This document shows positions 43,465 through 52,014 of a DNA stretch of 64,000 nt, in pieces. The DNA lies in NCBI GenBank assembly GCA_000403255.2, contig KE159592.1, forward strand, positions 380,935-444,934, in the 5' to 3' direction. Positions within the stretch are counted from its first letter, which is position 1; each line of letters starts with the position of its first letter. The translations under genes and the position numbers were made by a program. Under the pieces are notes generated by a model. That model was not told where the DNA came from. It did no database searches and worked only from the letters and a program-made list of their open reading frames with translations. The DNA comes from Lachnospiraceae bacterium 3-1 (GTDB lineage Bacteria > Bacillota > Clostridia > Lachnospirales > Lachnospiraceae).

Positions 43465-44829
43465 TCATTTCCTATGCTTTTTCATGAAAAAAAAGGCTGT
43501 TATGCAGATAAACACCGATAACAAAGAGCCTCCTGGCGCAGCAAGTCCCATAGGAAACAATGTATCTGCAAAATACTTTGAAGTAAAGTACGCTCCTGGA
43601 ATGCGCACACAGATAATGGACAACACATTATATAAAAATGAAATTCCAGACATTCCATAGGCACAAAAATACCCACTGAAGCTGAAATGGACACCAGCAA
43701 AGATACAATCCCATATATACCCTCGCAAATACTGAGCTCCCAAAAAAGTGACCGTTCCTTCTTCTGTAAAAATCCCAACCAACGGCTCCGCCATAAACTG
43801 TGTCAAAATTGACACAACCAGACCATATCCTATGGTTACCACAACAGCATACCCCAAGGTCTGTGTTGCCCGGTCATGCTTTCCTGCTCCAATATTCTGT
43901 GCCGAAAGAGCAGAAACTGTAGAAAGCATCGTGGAGGGAACCAAAAATACAACCCCAATTATTTTTTCTACAATTCCCACTGCAGCAGCATCGTTCAATC
44001 CTCTTCGGTTCGCAATCACTGTAATTACAATAAAGGCAATCTGAATGAACCCGTCTTGCAGTGCAACTGGAACACCAATTTTTAAAATCTTCCCCAGGAT
44101 TTCTGGCTGAGGTTTCAAGTACTGCTTTTTCAGCCGAATCCCTGTTTTTCCTCTGGAAATTGCAACAAAGGATACAAACACACTGATGGTCTGCGACAAT
44201 GTAGTACCCAATGCTGCCCCTGCCGCCCCCAAATGAAAACCACCTATAAACAAATAATCCAATAAAATATTAGCAGCACAGGCAACTCCAATAAAATACA
44301 TGGGACTTTTGGAATCTCCCAATCCCCGAAAAATAGAACTGATAATATTATACGCCGTAATAAATGGAATTCCTAAGAAACAAATCGTAAGATAAATTAC
44401 AGTACCAGATATTGCTTCTGCTGGAGTCGACATAATTGACACAATCTGTTTTACAAAAAGTATCAATATTACGGTAACGCTGATGGACACTCCCATAAAT
44501 AAAGTAACCGTATTACAGACAGCGAAAGACGCCTGCTCTTTTTGCTTTGCCCCTACTGCTTTTCCAATCACCACAGTAGATCCCATTGCCAGTCCTACAA
44601 TCATAACCGTTAGCATATGCATCACCTGGCTACCCACAGAAACTGCCGTAATGTGGGCCACTCCATTGAACTGACCCACAATAAACAGATCTGCCATTCC
44701 ATACAAGGTCTGCAAAAAATATGACAATAAATATGGCAGTGAAAAGTAAAGAATATTCCGAAACACACTGCCAGACGTTAAATTTTTCTCCATAGTTATC
44801 TCTGTATGATGTTTTGTATGAAACACCAT
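43465..44829 (-). CDS. MATE-family efflux transporter
   Basis: A 454-residue, 12-helix cation-coupled exporter of the MATE/NorM/DinF type. GSVFRNILYFSLPYLLSYFL and GMADLFIVGQF near the start, and the mirrored second half beginning ILGKILKIGVPVALQDGFIQ, are typical. The substrate cannot be told. The start may be ATG 44829 or the one at 44793 (MEKNLTSG); neither ribosome site is strong. It follows no operon partner: the Uma2 gene is divergent. Confidence 0.9.
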   Translation of the reverse strand: MVFHTKHHTEITMEKNLTSGSVFRNILYFSLPYLLSYFLQTLYGMADLFIVGQFNGVAHITAVSVGSQVMHMLTVMIVGLAMGSTVVIGKAVGAKQKEQASFAVCNTVTLFMGVSISVTVILILFVKQIVSIMSTPAEAISGTVIYLTICFLGIPFITAYNIISSIFRGLGDSKSPMYFIGVACAANILLDYLFIGGFHLGAAGAALGTTLSQTISVFVSFVAISRGKTGIRLKKQYLKPQPEILGKILKIGVPVALQDGFIQIAFIVITVIANRRGLNDAAAVGIVEKIIGVVFLVPSTMLSTVSALSAQNIGAGKHDRATQTLGYAVVVTIGYGLVVSILTQFMAEPLVGIFTEEGTVTFLGAQYLRGYIWDCIFAGVHFSFSGYFCAYGMSGISFLYNVLSIICVRIPGAYFTSKYFADTLFPMGLAAPGGSLLSVFICITAFFFMKKHRK

Positions 44830-44937
44830 GTTTCCTTTTCATTGAATTACGGGCTTTAATGCATCCTACCTCAAATGACCTGGAATGTCAATATTAACTT
44901 TTCATGTCCTTGGATCCTTAAATATTTTTACACTTTA

Positions 44938-44966
44938 TTGCAACAAAAAAAAAATCATGTTATCAT
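44938..44966 (+). promoter_or_regulatory. probable promoter of the Uma2 gene
   Basis: TTGCAA, 17 bases containing an A10 tract, then TATCAT at 44961-44966, 35 bp before ATG 45001. Confidence 0.5.
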
Positions 44967-45000
44967 AAAAATACCAAAGCAGAGGAAGGGAAGTGTTGCT

Positions 45001-45561
45001 ATGGCGCCAGTATTGGCACAAGAAAAATTATACACCGTTGACGATATCTATGCTCTACCAGACGGCAAACGCGCAGAGCTGATTGACGGCCAGATATACT
45101 ATATGGCTCCTCCAACCAGAAAGCATCAACGTATTGTAGGGGAAATATTTGCAATCATCCATGAATACATCAACACTAATAACGGCTCCTGTGAAGTAGA
45201 TCTAGCTCCATTTGCAGTATTTTTGAATAAAAACAACACAAACTATGTTGAGCCAGACATATCTGTCATCTGTGACAAATCAAAGCTCACGGACAAAGGC
45301 TGTTTTGGTGCACCAGACTGGATCATCGAAATCGTATCACCAGGCAGCAGGCGAATGGACTATTTCACAAAGCTATTTCAATACCGCACTGCCGGTGTAC
45401 GTGAATACTGGATCGTGGATCCTGACAAAGAACGCATTACTGTATATGATTTTGAATCAGAAGATACCAAGGACTATACTTTTTTTGACTCAGTAAAAGC
45501 CAACATTTATGATGATCTGGTTATCAACTTCTGCCATATTGCCAATCTGTTGGACATTTAA
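45001..45561 (+). CDS. Uma2-family (DUF820) putative restriction-endonuclease-fold protein
   Basis: A 186-residue protein with the PD-(D/E)XK-like fold. Characteristic segments are YTVDDIYALPDGKRAELIDG, YVEPDISVICDKSKL and GAPDWIIEIVSPGSRRMDY, followed by KLFQYRTAGVREYWIVDP. Uma2 proteins are abundant in cyanobacteria and scattered in Firmicutes; their biological role is unknown, and some are linked to mobile elements. I start at ATG 45001 after GAGGAAGGGAAG; an open frame extends 42 codons upstream through the promoter region and is not coding. Single-gene unit. Confidence 0.9.
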   Translation: MAPVLAQEKLYTVDDIYALPDGKRAELIDGQIYYMAPPTRKHQRIVGEIFAIIHEYINTNNGSCEVDLAPFAVFLNKNNTNYVEPDISVICDKSKLTDKGCFGAPDWIIEIVSPGSRRMDYFTKLFQYRTAGVREYWIVDPDKERITVYDFESEDTKDYTFFDSVKANIYDDLVINFCHIANLLDI

Positions 45562-45632
45562 TCACAAAACATTTTTCTCGGCTTTTTCTACATTATAGCA
45601 GATTTCCCAGACATTTCAGCAAAGTCTCTATC

Positions 45633-45675
45633 ATAGAAAAAGACCCCAGCTTATACCGCCAGGATCTTTTTCTAT
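45633..45675. terminator. bidirectional terminator between Uma2 and esterase genes
   Basis: An 11-bp perfect stem ATAGAAAAAGA and partner, loop of 21 bases, with ATTTTTTC after it on the plus strand and A/T-rich sequence on the other side. Confidence 0.8.
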
Positions 45676-45707
45676 ATTTTTTCATTAATGTTGAAACAAT
45701 GCCAGCA

Positions 45708-46355
45708 TCAATTCAGGATTTCCAGAATTTTCTCTGTCAAAGCATCTGCAAGCTGCCGATGTCCTTCTTCGGTAAGATGCATATAATCAATCTCATTGGT
45801 TCTTGCAGTAATCACTTTATTCCCATCCAGATAATGGCATCCTGTCAATTTTGCAATTTTATAAAATTCTTCTGCCAATAACTCTGACTTTTCTGCACAT
45901 TCCCGGCCCATGGTGGCTGCTACCTCTGTCTCTTCATACTTCTTTTCTATATTTTGAGGTGTCACAATCAAGATATTGGGGGTTCCCTTTGCCCAACATT
46001 CTTTTGTGGCAATTGCTTTCTCTACCAGACGTTTTAATCCAAGGGCAATGCAAGCTGCTGATGAACCAAACCTCTCCTTTGTATCATTGGTTCCCAGCAT
46101 AATTACCAGCAAATCCACTGGTTCATGACTCATCAGGCAGGGAAAAATATAATCCAATCCACAAAGCCCTTCATGAATAGGGTCTGAAAAACATGTGGTG
46201 CGGCCACTTAATCCCTCCTCAATCACAAGAAAGTTTTCTCCCAATTGCTTCTGTAGCAGACAAGTCCAACGATGCTCCTCATCAAAACGCCCACCTGTTA
46301 CCGCACAATATCCATGGGTGTTGGAATCTCCAAAACAAACAATGTGCTTCTTCAT
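45708..46355 (-). CDS. SGNH/GDSL esterase, candidate sialate O-acetylesterase
   Basis: A 215-residue hydrolase without signal peptide. The four SGNH blocks are present: nucleophile Ser in CFGDSNTHGY (residues 7-16), Gly in SGRTT, Asn in MLGTNDTKERF, and the Asp/His pair in IDYMHLTEEGH near the end. It is the last gene of the sialic-acid operon, 3 bp after nanE. In that context, removal of O-acetyl groups from sialic acid or ManNAc is the obvious suggestion, but the sequence is nearest to general arylesterase-type SGNH enzymes and the substrate is unproven. Confidence 0.85.
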   Translation of the reverse strand: MKKHIVCFGDSNTHGYCAVTGGRFDEEHRWTCLLQKQLGENFLVIEEGLSGRTTCFSDPIHEGLCGLDYIFPCLMSHEPVDLLVIMLGTNDTKERFGSSAACIALGLKRLVEKAIATKECWAKGTPNILIVTPQNIEKKYEETEVAATMGRECAEKSELLAEEFYKIAKLTGCHYLDGNKVITARTNEIDYMHLTEEGHRQLADALTEKILEILN

Positions 46356-46358
46356 CCT

Positions 46359-47057
46359 TTACCTGCTTTCCACTGCTTTTATGAAACGCTGTGCAATTTC
46401 CAACGGACGGGTAATCGCCCCTCCAACTACAACTGCAAAAGCGCCTGCCTTAAGCATTTCCACCGCTTGCTCAGGGCTATGAACCCTTCCCTCTCCAATC
46501 ACAGGAATATCTAAGGTCTCTGACAGCTTCCGAACCAATTCATAATCTGGTCCATCCATTTTCGGAGTATAGCTGGTATAACCGCTCATTGTAGTTCCGA
46601 CTAAATCCACTCCCGATTTCCATGCATTCACTCCCTCTTCATAGGTTGAAATGTCTGCCATCAGGACAGCCTCTGGATATTTTTGACGGACTTCTGCAAT
46701 AAATTCATGGATGGTTTTCCCATCTCCTCGTTTCTGGTTGGTACAATCAAGTGCAATAATATCGGAACCTGCTGCAACCAAGTCATCCACTTCCTTCATG
46801 GTTGGTGTAATATAACTTTCAAATCCCTCATACTGAACTTTTACAAGACCAATCACCGGAAGTCCCGTTTCTTCCTTTATTGCAATCACGTCACGGATAC
46901 TGCTGGTACGGATCGCTGGCGTCCCAGCTTGTTTTGCAGCCCTTGCCATCAAATACATGATAGACTTTTCTTCCACATAAAGAGGTTCTCCTGGAACTGC
47001 CTGGCAAGATACGATGACTTTACCTTTTATTTTCTCAAATAGTTCTTCTTTTCTCAT
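46359..47057 (-). CDS. nanE: N-acetylmannosamine-6-phosphate 2-epimerase
   Basis: Converts ManNAc-6-P to GlcNAc-6-P. The TIM-barrel sequence has VIVSCQAVPGEPLY at the start, GLVKVQYEGF, DIIALDCTNQKRGDGKTI with the catalytic Lys region, LMADISTYEEG and VIGEGRVHSPEQAVEMLKAG and then AFAVVVGGAITRP for phosphate binding. Length 232 is normal. Its start overlaps the stop of nanA by 4 bp (ATGA) with GGAGG before it. Confidence 0.96.
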   Translation of the reverse strand: MRKEELFEKIKGKVIVSCQAVPGEPLYVEEKSIMYLMARAAKQAGTPAIRTSSIRDVIAIKEETGLPVIGLVKVQYEGFESYITPTMKEVDDLVAAGSDIIALDCTNQKRGDGKTIHEFIAEVRQKYPEAVLMADISTYEEGVNAWKSGVDLVGTTMSGYTSYTPKMDGPDYELVRKLSETLDIPVIGEGRVHSPEQAVEMLKAGAFAVVVGGAITRPLEIAQRFIKAVESR

Positions 47058-47974
47058 GGATGCCTCCTTTTCATGATATCATCAATCATGGAAGCACACT
47101 TTTTCACCTGTTCCATATCCTCTGGAAGCAAAGAGGTAAGAGGTTTTCTTACACCGCCGATATCAATTCCTTCCCGGACTTTCAATATCTCTTTAATGAC
47201 GCCATACATATTTCCATGACAGGAACACATCCCATAAATCACTTCATTTACTTCATATTGCAGATTCTGGGCTTCTGATACCTTTCCAGCCTTCATCAGT
47301 TCATATATGTCCAAATAAAGCTCTGGCATCACACCATAGGTACCGCCAATTCCTCCGTCTGCTCCCATTGCAAGACCAGAAACAAGCTGCTCATCCGGGC
47401 CGTTAAATACAACAAAGTCTTCTCCACCCTCTGCCTTGAACATCTGAATATCCTGAGCAGGCATAGAACTGTTCTTCACTGCTGCTACTCGAGGATTCTT
47501 TATCATTTCCCGAAACAACGGCATTGTCAATGCAACACCTGCGAGCTGGGGAATATTATAGATAATAAAATCGGTATTCGGCGCTGCAGCAGAAATATCG
47601 TTCCAATACTCTGCAATGGAATATTCTGGCAAGTGAAAATAAATCGGTGGAATTGCTGCAATGGCATCTACCCCAAGGCTTTCCGCATGAGCCGCAAGCT
47701 TGCAGCTATCTGCTGTATTGTTGCAGGCAACATGTGCAATTATCGTCAGCTTTCCCTCAGATGCTTTCATTACATGCTCTAAAGTCAATTTTCTGTCTTC
47801 CACTGACTGATAAATACATTCTCCAGAAGATCCGCCTACATAAACGCCTTTTACACCTTTCTTTACCATATACTCGGTTAAAAGCTCTACCCGTTTTCCA
47901 TCTACTTCCCCATGTTCATCATAACATGCATAAAATGCTGGGATAATTCCCTGATATTTTTCTATGTTTTTCAT
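47054..47974 (-). CDS. nanA: N-acetylneuraminate lyase
   Basis: A DHDPS/NAL-family aldolase that splits Neu5Ac into ManNAc and pyruvate. Features: YVGGSSGECIYQS (pyruvate carboxylate loop), YNIPQLAG with the catalytic Tyr, VAAVKNSSM with the Schiff-base Lys near residue 163, and GGIGGTYG. The family signature and operon (nanE, YhcH, permeases) point to lyase rather than lysine biosynthesis. I start at ATG 47974 with GAGGAG before it, giving 306 residues. 35 bp downstream of the YhcH gene. Confidence 0.93.
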   Translation of the reverse strand: MKNIEKYQGIIPAFYACYDEHGEVDGKRVELLTEYMVKKGVKGVYVGGSSGECIYQSVEDRKLTLEHVMKASEGKLTIIAHVACNNTADSCKLAAHAESLGVDAIAAIPPIYFHLPEYSIAEYWNDISAAAPNTDFIIYNIPQLAGVALTMPLFREMIKNPRVAAVKNSSMPAQDIQMFKAEGGEDFVVFNGPDEQLVSGLAMGADGGIGGTYGVMPELYLDIYELMKAGKVSEAQNLQYEVNEVIYGMCSCHGNMYGVIKEILKVREGIDIGGVRKPLTSLLPEDMEQVKKCASMIDDIMKRRHP

Positions 47975-48009
47975 ACTTTTCACGCTCCTCAAAGTGTTCC
48001 ACTCAACTG

Positions 48010-48468
48010 TCAACCTGTTCCCAAATACACTTTTACCACTGCCTTTTTTACTGGTGAAGGCTGCCCTGCCGCAAGCTTTACCTTATGCGCATCCTCCGGC
48101 AAAGTAACCAGCGCCTTTCCAGGCGAGAGCTTCATATAATGCTCTACCACTCCTTCCACCTCTATAAGATCTGCTTCTTTATCCAAGGACTTTACCGTAA
48201 CTTTCGCTCTATCGGAAACCCCCACGATCTCTTCCCCGGTAATTGTCATATGAATATCCGCATATTTCTCATGGGCTTCAAAAAAACCTTGTTCCTCTGG
48301 AATTGTCTCATAATCAAACACGTTCAAATACACATAATCTCCGGCAATCTCATAATGTCCGGCCTGAAATTCTTCCAGGGAATGGCTGCACAGATAATTG
48401 ATCGCTATATCCAAATATTCTCCTATTCCAAAATACCGCTCTAAACTGCTCAACTCTGTGTAAATCAT
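48010..48468 (-). CDS. YhcH/NanQ-like protein (DUF386), probable sugar anomerase
   Basis: A 152-residue beta-sandwich cupin-like protein of the YhcH/YjgK/YiaL family. Recognisable are HYEIAGDYVYLNVFDYET, FEAHEKYADIHMTITGEE (a His/Glu metal site) and the end KLSPGKALVTLPEDAHK-like region. E. coli YhcH (NanQ) speeds up anomer conversion of sialic acid so that the lyase gets the open or alpha form. Its place between permease and lyase genes fits that job. It ends 35 bp before nanA and starts 4 bp after the permease. Confidence 0.9.
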   Translation of the reverse strand: MIYTELSSLERYFGIGEYLDIAINYLCSHSLEEFQAGHYEIAGDYVYLNVFDYETIPEEQGFFEAHEKYADIHMTITGEEIVGVSDRAKVTVKSLDKEADLIEVEGVVEHYMKLSPGKALVTLPEDAHKVKLAAGQPSPVKKAVVKVYLGTG

Positions 48469-48472
48469 CTTC

Positions 48473-49381
48473 TCACCCCTTCACTGCGCCCATAGTAATT
48501 CCCTTCGTAAAGTACTTCTGGAAGATCAAGAAGATAATAATAATCGGAATTGCCGCCAGGGATGCACCTGCCATAATCAAACCAAAATCTGTCGCATTTT
48601 CCGCCTGCAGCTTTGCAATACCAAGGGAAATCGTCAAGGTTTCGGTACTGCTTAACATAATCAACTGCATAAAGTAATCATTCCATGAATTGATAAATGT
48701 GAAAATTGCCAATGCACCAATTCCTGGCTTAATTAACGGAAGTGCAATGGTATAGAAGGTTTTCCACTCTCCTGCCCCATCAATCCTAGCTGCTTCCATC
48801 ATTTCTCCTGGAATTCCTTCTGCAAACTGCTTCATCAAAAATACACCGAACGGCCATCCTACGATTGGGAAAATAACTGCCCAAATGGTATTGTACAACT
48901 GCAACGAAGACATTTCTCGCAGCAATGGGATTAAAATTACCTGTTTGGGTAATGCCATTGCACAAACAATCGCCGAAAATACTATGGTACGCCCAATAAA
49001 ACGTTTCTTAGCCAGCGCATATCCCGCCATAGCTGCGGTAATACAGGTAAGAATCATGGACACAACTCCCATAAAGACAGTATTAAGCAGCCAACGCAGC
49101 GCTGCTGGAACCTCAGGGCCTGCAAAACTGGTTTCTGTAAACGGTATATGTATTTCCCAAAGAGGCGCTACCTGCCTGCTGAACAGCTTCTGATAATTAT
49201 CCATCACCCATTCGGAAGGCCACCATTGGGGTGTTGGTGAATTAATCGCAGCGGCTGTCTTAAAAGACCCTGTGATAATCCAGTAAAGAGGAAATGCAAA
49301 TAAAAATGCAAAGATTCCAATAGCGACAACAGATATTACCTTATATATAGTAGAACGATTCACATTTGTATTACTTTTCAT
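48473..49381 (-). CDS. Carbohydrate ABC permease, MalG type (sialic-acid operon)
   Basis: A 302-residue six-helix permease. The EAA loop reads MEAARIDGAGEWKTFYTIAL followed by PLIKPG. The start has AAAGGAGG. Together with the upstream permease and binding protein it forms a CUT1 importer of the kind that replaces TRAP or symporter systems for sialic acid in Firmicutes. No ATPase in the operon, so a shared one is used. Confidence 0.92.
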   Translation of the reverse strand: MKSNTNVNRSTIYKVISVVAIGIFAFLFAFPLYWIITGSFKTAAAINSPTPQWWPSEWVMDNYQKLFSRQVAPLWEIHIPFTETSFAGPEVPAALRWLLNTVFMGVVSMILTCITAAMAGYALAKKRFIGRTIVFSAIVCAMALPKQVILIPLLREMSSLQLYNTIWAVIFPIVGWPFGVFLMKQFAEGIPGEMMEAARIDGAGEWKTFYTIALPLIKPGIGALAIFTFINSWNDYFMQLIMLSSTETLTISLGIAKLQAENATDFGLIMAGASLAAIPIIIIFLIFQKYFTKGITMGAVKG

Positions 49382-49399
49382 AAAATATTTCCTCCTTTC

Positions 49400-50296
49400 C
49401 TAATCCGTTTTGGCCATCTTAAACTGCACTGCAGAAAGAATTGCGATAATAATTGCAAGAATGACACCCATAGCATTTCCATATCCATAACGATACAGCT
49501 TGAATGCGTTATAATAAATGTAGTACATAATGGTATCTGTACTATGATTTGGTCCGCCGCTGGTCAACAGCTGAATCAATGCAAAACACTGGAAGCTGTT
49601 AATTGTAGTGATAACCAGTATATACAATGTAGTAGGCATAATCTGCGGCCATTTAATTTTCCAAAAACACTGCATTTTCGTTGCACCGTCCACCTGTGCC
49701 GCTTCCACCAGAGACTGGTCTACATTATTCAAAGCAGAAACATACAAAACGATTGGCTGTCCTACCGATGTAGTCAGAAGAATCAGGATAATACACCCAA
49801 GGGCAAATTTTTCATCCCCCAACCAGTTAATATTCTGCTTAATCATCCCGGTGTTGGTTCCGATATAATTAAAAATGCCGTAATAATTGTTAAACATCCA
49901 TTTCCATACCACTGTAACTGCAACAGACCCTGTTACAACCGGAAGATAGAAAATGCATCGGAATGCAGAACACAAGGGTCCCTTTAGGTCATAAATTACA
50001 GAACTTACCCAAAGTGAAAAAATACAGGTAAGCGGAACGGAAACCACAACAATAATAATCGTATTTTTCAAGGCCCCAAGGAAAACCGAATCTTGAAATA
50101 ATTCTGCATAATTGGCGAACCCTATAAAAATATCATCACGATTCATCGTCGAATCAAAGAAACTGGTGATGACACACTGCACCATGGGATAAATAACAAA
50201 TCCCAAAAAGAAAATCAAACTAGGAACCATAAACGCATATCCTGCAATTGTTTCGCGGCGTACTAACGCCCTGCTCATGGGATTCTTTTTCTTCAT
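49400..50296 (-). CDS. Carbohydrate ABC permease, MalF type (sialic-acid operon)
   Basis: A 298-residue permease with six helices; IAGYAFMVPSLIFFLGFVIY is the first. The EAA loop is VEAAQVDGATKMQCFWKIKW. It is separated from the binding-protein gene by 119 bp that contain a strong hairpin, and from the second permease by 18 bp. Confidence 0.92.
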   Translation of the reverse strand: MKKKNPMSRALVRRETIAGYAFMVPSLIFFLGFVIYPMVQCVITSFFDSTMNRDDIFIGFANYAELFQDSVFLGALKNTIIIVVVSVPLTCIFSLWVSSVIYDLKGPLCSAFRCIFYLPVVTGSVAVTVVWKWMFNNYYGIFNYIGTNTGMIKQNINWLGDEKFALGCIILILLTTSVGQPIVLYVSALNNVDQSLVEAAQVDGATKMQCFWKIKWPQIMPTTLYILVITTINSFQCFALIQLLTSGGPNHSTDTIMYYIYYNAFKLYRYGYGNAMGVILAIIIAILSAVQFKMAKTD

Positions 50297-50344
50297 AAGA
50301 TTTCCCCCTTTTCCATCCTTTTTTACAATTCTTGCTCATAAAAT

Positions 50345-50377
50345 GCCCCTTCCCGTAGATAATACTCGGGAAGGGGC
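50345..50377 (-). terminator. intra-operon hairpin after the binding-protein gene
   Basis: A perfect GC-rich 11-bp stem GCCCCTTCCCG with an 11-base loop; on the minus strand it is followed by ATTTTATG. It lies between the binding-protein stop and the first permease, the usual site of a partial terminator or mRNA-stabilising loop that gives more binding protein than permease. Confidence 0.8.
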
Positions 50378-50415
50378 GCAAGTTCCAATACCTAACGAAC
50401 TACCTGCACTGCTTC

Positions 50416-51783
50416 CTAATTTGCCGCTGCGGTGTTTGCTGTTGCTGCAAACTCATCTAATGCAGTCTTAGCATCTGCACCTGTACCAACCTGCTGCAAC
50501 ATGTTCCACCATGCGGTACGTGCTTCTGCCCATCCGCTTACTACCTGATAGTAGTCGCCCATGAATGGGATGAATTTTGAGTATTCAGTCATCAGTTCGT
50601 CGCCTTCATAAATATTGCCAATATCCTTTACCGGCCAGTAGCTGGAAGCTTTTACGCTTTCTGCTACCTGTGTCTCATCATTTGCCATGAAGTCAATGAA
50701 GGTCTTTGCTGCTTCAATCTTTGCATCATCGTCGTTATCAAAGATACCGAATCCCCAGATGCCGCCACAAAGCTGTGGGTCTCCGCTTTCTGTGGGGAAT
50801 GCCATAGGCAGTACATCAAATCCAAGATTCTCTGCATTATTCTTCTCCTGAGCGATATTCCAGCAGAATGCCATTGCAAGGGTGGAACCGTTGCAGAACA
50901 TATTTACCTCGTCGCCGCCTTCTAAGGATGCATCAAAGTTGATGCCTTCCAAGCTCTTTAACAATTCTAATGCTTTCACGTTCTCATCATTGTTTGCGGT
51001 ATACTCTGTATGTTCTGGGTTGGTAAATGTGCCGCCGTACAGGTTGTTGATCAAAGCACGTGTTCCCTGGTCGCCGCCCTGGCCTTTGCAATATACTGCG
51101 GCAACTGCTGTTGTCTGTCCAGAAGCTGCAACTGCTTCTACTGCTTTCTGGAATCCTTCTGTTGTCCAGGTTCCCTTTTCTTCATCCAAATACTGAAGTG
51201 CATCTGCCTTCTCAAACACATCTCTGTTAATTGCCATGGTATGTGCTGTCATACACAAAGGATATTCATAGAATACGCCTTCGTTATTCTGGCATGCATT
51301 TTCTACGGAATCATAAATAGCCTCTTTCGCTTCATCTGTCCACAAATCGGAAAGGTCTACCATCAATCCCTTTGCGCCCCAGTTTGCAACCAGACGTTCC
51401 GGTCCTTCCATTACAATATCCGGCGCCTGACCACCTTCAATTGCTGTGTTGATCTGGTCATCACCATTGGCGTAATCCAGATATTCAACACTTACCTCAA
51501 TGTCATCATGGGCAGCATGGAAATTTGCAAGCAGTCCTTCCACGGTTGCGGAATCTCCCCAATTGCCAATCGGATAAGTCCACAATGTAATTTTTGTTTT
51601 GCCTGAAGCAGAGCTTTCTCCTTCTTCTGCATCCTCACCTGCCTCCTCAGTGTTGCTGTCCTCTTCTTGGGTTTTGTCTGACTGAGCATCTTCCTTCTTG
51701 TCAGCATTTCCTCCACCGCAGGCTGCAAGGGAAAATGCCATTACACAGCTTAACGCCATTGCCAAGATTTTACGGTACTTCAT
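50416..51783 (-). CDS. Sugar-binding lipoprotein, probable sialic-acid/ManNAc binder
   Basis: A 455-residue solute-binding protein, family 1. Signal peptide with lipobox FSLAAC (Cys near residue 22), then an acidic Glu/Asp/Ser/Gly linker of about 45 residues, then the MalE-like core with KITLWTYPIGNWGDSATVEG and NAEN...LPMAFPTESGDPQL. First gene of the nan transport operon, with a consensus promoter and GGAGG. The ligand is inferred from nanA/nanE: Neu5Ac or 2,7-anhydro-Neu5Ac; the sequence alone does not decide. Confidence 0.88.
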   Translation of the reverse strand: MKYRKILAMALSCVMAFSLAACGGGNADKKEDAQSDKTQEEDSNTEEAGEDAEEGESSASGKTKITLWTYPIGNWGDSATVEGLLANFHAAHDDIEVSVEYLDYANGDDQINTAIEGGQAPDIVMEGPERLVANWGAKGLMVDLSDLWTDEAKEAIYDSVENACQNNEGVFYEYPLCMTAHTMAINRDVFEKADALQYLDEEKGTWTTEGFQKAVEAVAASGQTTAVAAVYCKGQGGDQGTRALINNLYGGTFTNPEHTEYTANNDENVKALELLKSLEGINFDASLEGGDEVNMFCNGSTLAMAFCWNIAQEKNNAENLGFDVLPMAFPTESGDPQLCGGIWGFGIFDNDDDAKIEAAKTFIDFMANDETQVAESVKASSYWPVKDIGNIYEGDELMTEYSKFIPFMGDYYQVVSGWAEARTAWWNMLQQVGTGADAKTALDEFAATANTAAAN

Positions 51784-51848
51784 AGTTTATCCTCCTTTTT
51801 CATACATGTCTTTGTCTTGCAAATACCATGCATATATTTTGTACTTTT

Positions 51849-51877
51849 ATTCTATATTTGCTTCCGAATTTTGTCAA
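51849..51877 (-). promoter_or_regulatory. promoter of the nan transport/lyase operon
   Basis: Minus-strand TTGACA (51877-51872), 17 bases, TAGAAT (51854-51849), about 65 bp before the binding-protein start. Confidence 0.85.
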
Positions 51878-51885
51878 TAGATTTT

Positions 51886-51900
51886 TGAAAATATTTTTCA
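51886..51900. promoter_or_regulatory. candidate RpiR/NanR operator
   Basis: TGAAAATATTTTTCA, a 15-bp palindrome with one mismatch, lies between the two divergent promoters. AT-rich TGAAA/TTTCA dyads are the usual binding sites of RpiR-family regulators, and such a regulator is encoded at 54837. A related half-site TTGAAAATTTC follows at about 51914. Confidence 0.45.
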
Positions 51901-51937
51901 TTTTATTTTCTTTTTGAAAATTTCTAACATTTCTAAG

Positions 51938-51966
51938 TTGAAAGAATCTTAACTATATGGTATAAT
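51938..51966 (+). promoter_or_regulatory. promoter of the nagB-nagA-nanK-rpiR operon
   Basis: TTGAAA at 51938-51943, 17 bases, TATAAT at 51961-51966; about 48 bp before the nagB start. Confidence 0.88.
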
Positions 51967-52014
51967 TTATGCACAGTTGACTTTATACTAATTTATCATA
52001 TCAAGGAGGTTACT

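Noticed and set aside
44875-45000. N-terminal extension of the Uma2 protein
   Set aside because: The open frame passes through the promoter and an A10 tract; the ATG at 45001 has a strong ribosome site and matches the family start.
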